A stretch of 38,929 nucleotides of DNA, from positions 1 to 38,929 of the forward strand of contig JAISMV010000037.1 of the NCBI GenBank assembly GCA_031276535.1. Direction: 5' to 3'. The DNA comes from Flavobacteriaceae bacterium (GTDB lineage: Bacteria; Bacteroidota; Bacteroidia; Flavobacteriales; Weeksellaceae). Positions 32,211-38,929 of this stretch are shown in pieces (within the stretch, counting starts at the first letter, position 1; the number at the start of each line of letters is the position of its first letter). Made by a program: the position numbers and the translations under genes. Below the pieces are notes generated by a model. The model was not told the origin of the DNA and did no database searches. It worked only from the letters and a program-made list of their open reading frames with translations.

Positions 32211-35129
32211 ATGAAAAAAACGATCTTAAATTTAGTAGTAATTTTTTCCTCTACAATGACAATAAACGCACAAGTACATAAAACGGAATTTTATACGGAT
32301 TCCAACGGATATGTTTATGAATCCGTAACCAATGACACATCAAAATCAAGAATTTACACGTTAAAAAACGGCTTAAAAGTATATTTGTCTCAAAATGACG
32401 ACGAGCCTCGGATTCAAACGTATATTCCGGTGCGTACAGGCTCTGCAAACGACCCCTCCGATAATACGGGACTTGCTCACTATCTGGAGCATATGATGTT
32501 TAAGGGCACCAGTAAGATAGGCACTCTCAACTGGGAAGAAGAAGCAAAACTGCTGGCTCAGATTTCGGAGTTGTATGAACAACACAAAAAAGAAAAAAAT
32601 CCGGAAAAGAAAAAGGAAATTTACAGGAAAATCGATAAAATATCTCAGGAAGCGTCTAAATATGCAATAGCTAATGAGTATGACAAATTAATATCGGAAC
32701 TGGGAGCTTCCGGAACCAATGCTCATACATGGCTGGATGAAACGGTCTATAAGAACAACATTCCCTCCAACGAACTGGAAAGATGGTTATTTGTTGAGAA
32801 AGAACGTTTTTCAGAACTGGTACTTCGTCTTTTTCATACAGAATTAGAGGCTGTGTATGAAGAATTTAACCGTGCTCAGGATACTGACGGCAGATTGGTA
32901 AATTATGAATTAATGGATGCTCTTTTTCCTGCCCACCCTTACGGACAGCAAACTACTCTCGGAAAATCGGAACATCTGAAAAATCCTTCCATGGAGGCTA
33001 TCCATAAATATTACGAGACATATTATGTTCCTAATAATATGGCTGTTATATTAGTAGGAGATTTGGATTTTGACTATACGATACGATTAGTTGATTCCTA
33101 TTTTGGGAATTTTCAGTACAAAGAACTTCCTGCAGCCAAAAAAATAGTTGAAAAACCGTTAACCTCCGTAGTAAGAAGAGTGGTAAAAAGTCCTTCTTCA
33201 GAAAGATTGCAAATAGCTTTCAGAACTAAAGGCGCCGGCACAAAGGAAGCCCTATACGTGAAAATGGTTGATATGATCCTGAATAACTCCGGCGCCGGAT
33301 TAATAGATATTAATATCAATCAGAAACAAAAAGCCCAGGAAGCCGGTTCCGGCGCTTCTTTTTTTACTGAATACGGCATGCATGTCTTGTACGGAACGCC
33401 AAAAGAAGGTCAGACACTGGAACAGGTGGAACAACTTTTACTGGAACAATTGGAAGAAATTAAAAAAGGAAATTTTGATAACTGGTTAATTAAATCCATT
33501 GTTACCAACCTAAAAACTCAACGAATTAAACGTTGGGACACAGCCGATGGTGTTGCCACACAGATGTATAACGCGTTCATTCAGGAACAATCATGGCAAT
33601 CCGTCCTGAATCAGTTTAACGAACTGAATAAAATCACGAAAAAGGACATTATCAAATTCGCCAATGATTTTTATAAAGATAACTATGTAACCGTTTACAA
33701 AGAAAAAGGCGTCAACGATAAACTTGTCAGGGTAGATAATCCTAAAATCACTCCGATTGTATTGAACCGCACCGACCAGTCCGAATTTTATAAAAAGTTC
33801 TCACAACTCCCTGAAAAAGATATTCAACCTCAATTCATCGATTATAAATCTTTAATCAAAACGGAAACCATAGAAAATACCTCTTTTTCCTATATCAAGA
33901 ATAAAAATAATGAATTGGGAGAACTATACTATATTTTTGATTTCGGATCAGATAATAACAAAGAGTTAGCCTTAGCCTTAAACTATTTAGAGCTTTTAGG
34001 AACCGATAAATATTCCAAATCAAAATTAGAACAGGAATTTTACAGATTAGGAGTAGATTATCACATAGGGGTACAAAATGATCTTATTTATTTCCGCTTA
34101 CAGGGAATAGAAAAAAATTTACCGGAAGGAATAGCGTTATTGGAACATTTATTAACCCATCCTAATGCAAATTCCGAAATCTATCAGAATTATGTGCAAA
34201 CTATCTTAAAAGCAAGAAAGAATTCCAAACTCAATAAACAATCTATCCTTAACGCACTGGTTCAATATGCTCGGTTTGGGGAAAACAACCGAATCAGAAA
34301 TGCAATCTCGGAAACCGACCTGTTAAATAAAAAACCTTTGGAACTGATAGACTTGATCAAAGAACTTCCCAATTACAAACATGAAATTTTTTATTATGGG
34401 TCTAATAAATCCGCTATTCAGAAAGCCATTCTGAAATATCACAACTTCGGTCAGGGGAAAGAATATCCTTTTCCTGTTCCTTATAAGGAACAGGTTTCGG
34501 AAGGCAGCCTTTACTTTGCCCCGTACGACATGGTTCAGGCTGAAATCTTGTTTCAATCCCGGGGAGAAAAATTTAACGTGTCCAAAATACCTTTAGCCCG
34601 TGTTTTTGGAGTGTATTTCGGCAGAGGATTATCCTCTATTGTTTTTCAGGAAATACGGGAAAGCAAATCGTTAGCATATTCGGCCTATGCCGCATATTCC
34701 GTTGCTGAAGAGAAAGACAAATACGACTTTATATCCTCCTACATAGGCACTCAAGCTAACAAACTGCCTCAGGCCGTAGATGCCATGAATGAACTGATGA
34801 ACAATATGCCGGAAATAGAAAAACAATTTGAAAATGCCCGAAAAGGCGCGTTAAAACAAATCGCTTCCAACCGGATCACCAAAGCCAACATTTACTGGTC
34901 CTATCTGGCTGCAAAGAAAAGAGACCTGGACTATGACGTAAGAAAAGATATATATACTAAGATCCGGACATTACAACTTTCCGACCTGAGAGATTTCTTC
35001 ACGAAAGAAATTAAAGGAAAAAAATACAACGTTGCCTTAATCGGAAAAAAAGAAAGTCTGGATTGGAATGCAGTTAAAAAATTAGGAAAAGTTAAGGAAT
35101 TAACCCTTGATGAATTATTCAATTATTAA
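32211..35129 (+). CDS. M16 family zinc metallopeptidase
   Basis: 972 residues, exported by a type I signal peptide (cleavage near INAQ, residue 21). The inverted zinc motif HYLEH (His90, Glu93, His94) and the distal Glu in ELEAVYEEFNRAQD (about residue 217) show an active N-terminal M16 domain. Between them lies a charged helical insertion (KKEKNPEKKKEIYRK), seen in many Bacteroidota members. The C-terminal half is the inactive second lobe of the clam-shell fold. Pitrilysin-like enzymes degrade short peptides; here probably in the periplasm. It converges with the large outer-membrane protein gene. Confidence 0.93.
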   Translation: MKKTILNLVVIFSSTMTINAQVHKTEFYTDSNGYVYESVTNDTSKSRIYTLKNGLKVYLSQNDDEPRIQTYIPVRTGSANDPSDNTGLAHYLEHMMFKGTSKIGTLNWEEEAKLLAQISELYEQHKKEKNPEKKKEIYRKIDKISQEASKYAIANEYDKLISELGASGTNAHTWLDETVYKNNIPSNELERWLFVEKERFSELVLRLFHTELEAVYEEFNRAQDTDGRLVNYELMDALFPAHPYGQQTTLGKSEHLKNPSMEAIHKYYETYYVPNNMAVILVGDLDFDYTIRLVDSYFGNFQYKELPAAKKIVEKPLTSVVRRVVKSPSSERLQIAFRTKGAGTKEALYVKMVDMILNNSGAGLIDININQKQKAQEAGSGASFFTEYGMHVLYGTPKEGQTLEQVEQLLLEQLEEIKKGNFDNWLIKSIVTNLKTQRIKRWDTADGVATQMYNAFIQEQSWQSVLNQFNELNKITKKDIIKFANDFYKDNYVTVYKEKGVNDKLVRVDNPKITPIVLNRTDQSEFYKKFSQLPEKDIQPQFIDYKSLIKTETIENTSFSYIKNKNNELGELYYIFDFGSDNNKELALALNYLELLGTDKYSKSKLEQEFYRLGVDYHIGVQNDLIYFRLQGIEKNLPEGIALLEHLLTHPNANSEIYQNYVQTILKARKNSKLNKQSILNALVQYARFGENNRIRNAISETDLLNKKPLELIDLIKELPNYKHEIFYYGSNKSAIQKAILKYHNFGQGKEYPFPVPYKEQVSEGSLYFAPYDMVQAEILFQSRGEKFNVSKIPLARVFGVYFGRGLSSIVFQEIRESKSLAYSAYAAYSVAEEKDKYDFISSYIGTQANKLPQAVDAMNELMNNMPEIEKQFENARKGALKQIASNRITKANIYWSYLAAKKRDLDYDVRKDIYTKIRTLQLSDLRDFFTKEIKGKKYNVALIGKKESLDWNAVKKLGKVKELTLDELFNY

Positions 35130-35217
35130 CGGTCACAAACTGTTTTGGTCTATACTATCCAACAAGAACAACAGGAAAGAAGTAAGTATGGACTAATTCA
35201 CCGAATTTCAAAGCATT

Positions 35218-38200
35218 CTAAAAAGAGGCTCTTATTTGTACGCTTCCGGTATGAATGGTCTCGGAATTTTCGTTTTTACGTCCTTCATAAATGACATTCA
35301 GAGTAAAGACGGAACTCAGTTCTCTTTGTACGTATGCTTTCCATACCATATTTTTACCGGTTAACAACCCTTCCATCATCTGGTTCGCCACCAGAGAATA
35401 GTTGTTCCCCGTCAGGTCATTTTTTATGTAAGAAAAATTACCGTTTATAGAGGTTTTATTTTCATCATTCCATTGCACTTCCAATCCGGACTGCTTCCAT
35501 TCCAACTTTTCATCTCCCAACGTATTTTCTTTATTTTGATATTTGAAAAAGACATTCAGGCTGATGTTTTTTCGGATCTCATATGTAATGGAAGGATTTA
35601 TACCTAATGTTTTGATGGTAAAATGTTTAGTTGCGAAAAGTTCGGAATTGCTTTTATCCGTAATGAAATTGTTCTGCAACCCCAATATCCAGGAAGCCCA
35701 GGGTTTATAATTTAACTGTATCCGGTAATTCGTGTTGTCTCGTGTTTCTTTACCCGTATATACGTATTGGGTATTATCATTTTTCATATACTGAAAAACT
35801 CCTGCCCACCGGTGCACATTTAAACGGTTAAAAGACAGATTTGCGATGAAGCTTTGGGTCTGTGTCAGTAAATCTTTTTTCGAGAACGGATTTAATTCCG
35901 CCGTTTTCCTGTTTTTCCAATAGGAGGAAAAAGACTGGAATGCGGATTGGAAAGTAACTCTTTTCCACCATTCCGATCTCATAAATTGAGAGGGAATAAC
36001 CTGAACACTGAGATTAAACCGGTTCCTGTTGGATTTTTGATACTTTATATTATCGGTATAAACACGAATATATTGAGCCTGATCATTAAATTCCGCCACT
36101 TCAAACTCGTCTGATTCTTCTATTCCGTTTCCATTATAATCCGTCCACTTATATATTCCCTGACCGTCTGTCACTTTCACATATTTGAATTCCCGTTGGG
36201 CTTCCTGCCCGCCGGAAAGTTCATATATTGTATTTAAAACCAATCCGTTATTGAAAAACAGTTTGTTCCATCGGATCGTTCCCACTACATAATTTTCATC
36301 TTCTTGATTATGATATACTTCCCGATTGTATCGTACTTTCCGGTAATGGGTTTCAAGACTCAGACTGTGTTTTTCGGAATTAATCAGCTGGCTGTTAAGA
36401 ACAGCGCCATAAGAGGTGGTAAAATTTTTGATCTGACCGAATCTGACCGAATCATCCGAGCGAATATATAGTCTTAGCTGAGTATTGATCTTCATACTGT
36501 CAATTCTCAGAGTGGTGTATGCTTCTCTCCAGCCAAAACCGGGCTGAATGTATTCCGAAACCGTTTTATCCCTTACTTTGTTGGTCTCTCCCCGAAAACC
36601 TACTCCTGCACTAAGTTTTCCCAACCTCTGATTGAATTCCGTGGCATGGTTTAAAAAATCGGACCTTAAACTATCCTGCTGAGAGGTTTTTAAATAACTT
36701 AATTTGGAAAATACCTGAGTTTTTTCTGTCTTAAACTGGAAAAATACCGTGTTCTTATATCCTTTATAGTAGTCTTTTTCATTCAGGTAGTCTAATGTAT
36801 AATTTAATGTCCATTTGTTTTTAATTTCATTATTCCAGCCAAAACGAATCTTGTTCTGATTTCTTCTGTTAAATTCCTGAGAAATATTGAAATCTCTGCT
36901 AAATTCAACCGTATTAATTCTTTCCAAAACATGAAAATTCTTCTGAATAAATGTATTTTCAAAATGAAATTCACTTTTCCACGAATTTTTGTCTATTTGT
37001 TTGTTCAGATATAACCTGCCGGCAAATCCCGTATTTTCTCCGTTATCCATAGTTGAGAACGTATTGTCGTCATGGTTGCTTATTGCCAGATTCAACCCGG
37101 CACGACCTTTATTAAACCGATATTCCGAATTAGTGGAAAGCACCTGAGATCTTTTAGGGGGGATCAATTTTGTAACCGGCTCATACTCTCCCTGCAATAC
37201 TCCTCCCACAGGGGGAACATATTCATAAACCCGTCCGTTGACCGGTAACTGAAGCATTCGATAATTGCCTTTATTGGCTCCCATATAAGTGAAAGAAAGG
37301 GTGTAAAGTTCCTCTTTGCTATCGGTGGAATATTCAAAAATAGTCTGTCCTCCTGAATTTACTTTCCGATATAAGATTTTATTGGGGTCGTATTCCGTTA
37401 AAACGGCATTGACAGCATACATTAGATCCGGATCATTTCCTGCCTGACTCAGGATCTCTTTTTGTGTATCGGTTAGATCCTGATGGCTGTTCTTACTGTC
37501 GGTTTCAGAAAAAATATTGGCGCTGAAACTAAATCTTTCCGACTCATGTTTCGCTCCCACATACAACAAAAAACGGTTATAAGTAGTTGTGTTGTAAATA
37601 TATTCCACTACGATACGACTACCGGACGAAATAAACGTTTTAGATGTGAAAGTAAACTCTCCTGTATTATAGTTAATTATATAATCCTGATCTTCTCCTC
37701 TTTTCAATAATACCCCGTTAATGTATACTTTTTCTGAACCGGAAATAACCACGATGTATAGTTCTCCCTGTTTTCCCTGTAATTTGTAAGGCCCCTGATT
37801 TCCTTCAACTCCATTAAACTGCATTCGGTTAAACTCTCCCCGGGAAAGCGACCCCAGGGCATACAGGTCTGTATACGATCTTTTATGCTGTAAGTGGGTT
37901 CCTGTCTGAATTCCTGTAATTTTTCTGGAAAAATTGGCGAAATAATCCGAGTTTTGGACCAAATCCAGATGTCCCGCCCGGATAAACGAATTTTTGTTGG
38001 ATAATTCCACATAAATTTTATCAAATTCATCCAATCGTTGTGTATATCCTGCCGACTGTATGGGGATGTTATGATCGGAAATGGCGGCTTTTAGTCTTAT
38101 ATCTTTACTCAATTGACCGGAAAGCTCCAAATCCAGAGAAGATTGCACAGAAGCGCTCTGATTATTTCCAAAAGTTATCCCTCTAACCATGGACCCGGAA

Positions 38201-38619
38201 CTGGTCAGCCCCTGAAAAAAATCATCTCTTTTTTTTGTTTCTGCCGTTATTTCGTATAATTTTTGAGGCTTGTTTATAGTTACGATAAGCGAGGTGTCTT
38301 TGGAATAAATAACCTTATCTTTCTCCTGCGGAAATATATAATAACTGATATAGAGAGGTTTATTTAACAAAGAAGTATGAATCCTCAGGGAATTTGTACG
38401 GGAATCAAAAGAGTAAAAATCGGAACTTACGGTGTGGTTGTTCTCATCTTTTAAATTGATGTGGTTGGGTATAACCGGAAGTGAATCTAAAACGATCAGG
38501 GTGTCTGAAACAACTAGATCTTTAGTTCTGAAGTTGGGGTTTTTCCAATCAATATCCTGTGCATGAGAAAGAACCCCCATACATAGAATAACTAACATGA
38601 ATATTGATTTTTTTACCAA
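35218..38619 (-). CDS. Large predicted outer-membrane beta-barrel protein
   Basis: 1133 residues with a type I signal peptide (residues 1-21, ending SHAQ). The N-terminal part has a conserved Bacteroidota block, GSMVRGITFGNNQSASVQSS, then LSGQLSKDIRLKAAISDHNIPIQ and RLDEFDKIYVELS. The C-terminal ~600 residues are long alternating strands with many aromatic residues, as in a large outer-membrane barrel. At about residues 823-840 lies DYNGNGIEESDEFE, an EF-hand-like calcium loop. The block recalls proteins distantly related to the SprA/T9SS translocon, but this is much shorter than SprA and not the same protein. Translation starts at TTG (38619); the next ATG would remove the positive N-region of the signal peptide. 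Confidence 0.8.
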   Translation of the reverse strand: MVKKSIFMLVILCMGVLSHAQDIDWKNPNFRTKDLVVSDTLIVLDSLPVIPNHINLKDENNHTVSSDFYSFDSRTNSLRIHTSLLNKPLYISYYIFPQEKDKVIYSKDTSLIVTINKPQKLYEITAETKKRDDFFQGLTSSGSMVRGITFGNNQSASVQSSLDLELSGQLSKDIRLKAAISDHNIPIQSAGYTQRLDEFDKIYVELSNKNSFIRAGHLDLVQNSDYFANFSRKITGIQTGTHLQHKRSYTDLYALGSLSRGEFNRMQFNGVEGNQGPYKLQGKQGELYIVVISGSEKVYINGVLLKRGEDQDYIINYNTGEFTFTSKTFISSGSRIVVEYIYNTTTYNRFLLYVGAKHESERFSFSANIFSETDSKNSHQDLTDTQKEILSQAGNDPDLMYAVNAVLTEYDPNKILYRKVNSGGQTIFEYSTDSKEELYTLSFTYMGANKGNYRMLQLPVNGRVYEYVPPVGGVLQGEYEPVTKLIPPKRSQVLSTNSEYRFNKGRAGLNLAISNHDDNTFSTMDNGENTGFAGRLYLNKQIDKNSWKSEFHFENTFIQKNFHVLERINTVEFSRDFNISQEFNRRNQNKIRFGWNNEIKNKWTLNYTLDYLNEKDYYKGYKNTVFFQFKTEKTQVFSKLSYLKTSQQDSLRSDFLNHATEFNQRLGKLSAGVGFRGETNKVRDKTVSEYIQPGFGWREAYTTLRIDSMKINTQLRLYIRSDDSVRFGQIKNFTTSYGAVLNSQLINSEKHSLSLETHYRKVRYNREVYHNQEDENYVVGTIRWNKLFFNNGLVLNTIYELSGGQEAQREFKYVKVTDGQGIYKWTDYNGNGIEESDEFEVAEFNDQAQYIRVYTDNIKYQKSNRNRFNLSVQVIPSQFMRSEWWKRVTFQSAFQSFSSYWKNRKTAELNPFSKKDLLTQTQSFIANLSFNRLNVHRWAGVFQYMKNDNTQYVYTGKETRDNTNYRIQLNYKPWASWILGLQNNFITDKSNSELFATKHFTIKTLGINPSITYEIRKNISLNVFFKYQNKENTLGDEKLEWKQSGLEVQWNDENKTSINGNFSYIKNDLTGNNYSLVANQMMEGLLTGKNMVWKAYVQRELSSVFTLNVIYEGRKNENSETIHTGSVQIRASF

Positions 38620-38634
38620 TTTCTACAAAATAAA

Positions 38635-38642
38635 CAAATTTA
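38635..38642 (-). promoter_or_regulatory. Predicted -7 promoter element of the large outer-membrane protein gene
   Basis: TAAATTTG on the minus strand (38642-38635) matches TAnnTTTG, 15 bases before the TTG start at 38619. This supports the upstream TTG start. Confidence 0.45.
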
Positions 38643-38773
38643 CTATTCTTTTGGTATTATTGTACATACGTACTTTCTTTATACCTTTAGTGCTTTAAGT
38701 TCTAAACGGATTTTTTCTTTCTATTGTATATCTGCATTCCGGATATTCCCGATCTCCTTGTTATATGAATTTA

Positions 38774-38889
38774 GAGCCTGTTTAAATTTTATTCAAATAT
38801 TTATTTTTAGGTTCTAATTATATTTTGCATTCTTTTTAAGCTCTTTTGAACGTCTTTTTCACTTTTTCTTCTTGATTTAGCCCGCTAAA
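38774..38889 (+). repeat. IS-like terminal repeat, right copy
   Basis: The inverted partner of 1-116 (three mismatches). It starts GAGCCTGTTTAAATTT just after TTA (38771-38773) and runs outward. A perfect hairpin GATTTAGC-CC-GCTAAATC (38874-38891) lies at its far part. The last 38 bases of the window (38892-38929) continue into the presumed element, where a transposase 3' end might lie, but too little is present to identify one. Confidence 0.75.
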
Positions 38890-38929
38890 TCTTCAAATAA
38901 AAAGCAAAAAATCCATCTCAAAAATAGCA

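Noticed and set aside
38890..38929. A possible transposase C-terminus on the minus strand at the right edge
   Set aside because: Two frames are open over a few codons only; neither can be matched to a transposase, and the rest lies outside the window.

Overview
This is an AT-rich 38.9 kb stretch from a member of the Bacteroidota, most likely a flavobacterium (order Flavobacteriales). Four things point there. Families largely confined to that group are present (DUF3127, DUF6048/DUF6452 beside rlmD, DUF4296, DUF6909). The OmpA-type lipoprotein is of a kind common there. Shine-Dalgarno sequences are not evident. Many genes carry the Bacteroidota -7 promoter element TAnnTTTG close to the start codon. 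I recognise no rRNA, tRNA or CRISPR array. Genus cannot be fixed from sequence alone.

Layout. Both ends carry the same ~116 bp sequence in inverted orientation (1-116 and 38774-38889, 3 mismatches). They look like insertion-sequence ends pointing outward, so the window is probably a contig or segment bounded by two IS copies. 242-4225 holds housekeeping genes: aat, a DUF3127 protein, an OmpA-like lipoprotein, an alpha/beta hydrolase, an IscA-type Fe-S protein and a small lipoprotein. 4467-17853 is a minus-strand surface polysaccharide (O-antigen type) locus. In transcription order it has ugd, rmlB, a lipoprotein, rmlA, an ABC exporter (wzm/wzt), fdtA-type isomerase, GNAT acyltransferase, acyl carrier protein, ketoacyl synthase III, a membrane protein, fdtB-type aminotransferase, a GT4 glycosyltransferase split in two, a recombination scar (decayed IS982 transposase plus a duplicated gene end) and a fucosyltransferase-like gene. 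17955-20491 is the rlmD-DUF6452-DUF6048 operon. 20677-28579 is mostly plus strand: aspartate aminotransferase, YegP-like protein, TrmH-type RNA methyltransferase, a barnase homologue, DPM1-like glycosyltransferase with DUF4296 and thioredoxin genes, DUF6909 and a Gfo/Idh/MocA oxidoreductase. 28658-38619 holds a Gcr-type membrane protein, nhaA, an M16 metallopeptidase and a very large outer-membrane protein.

How the genes work together. RmlA and RmlB make dTDP-4-keto-6-deoxyglucose. There is no rmlC or rmlD here; instead the FdtA-type isomerase and FdtB-type aminotransferase would turn it into a dTDP-3-amino-3,6-dideoxyhexose (Fuc3N or Qui3N). Between isomerase and aminotransferase sit a GNAT transferase, a dedicated ACP and a ketoacyl synthase with an intact Cys-His-Asn triad. 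The simplest reading is a private acyl-building module that puts an unusual N-acyl group on the amino sugar. Wzm and Wzt, the latter with a C-terminal carbohydrate-recognition-type domain, would export the glycan.

The most interesting items are that acyl/amino-sugar module, the recombination scar downstream of it, the split glycosyltransferase, and the barnase homologue, which has no neighbouring barstar and has two cysteines at the positions of a disulfide once engineered into barnase.
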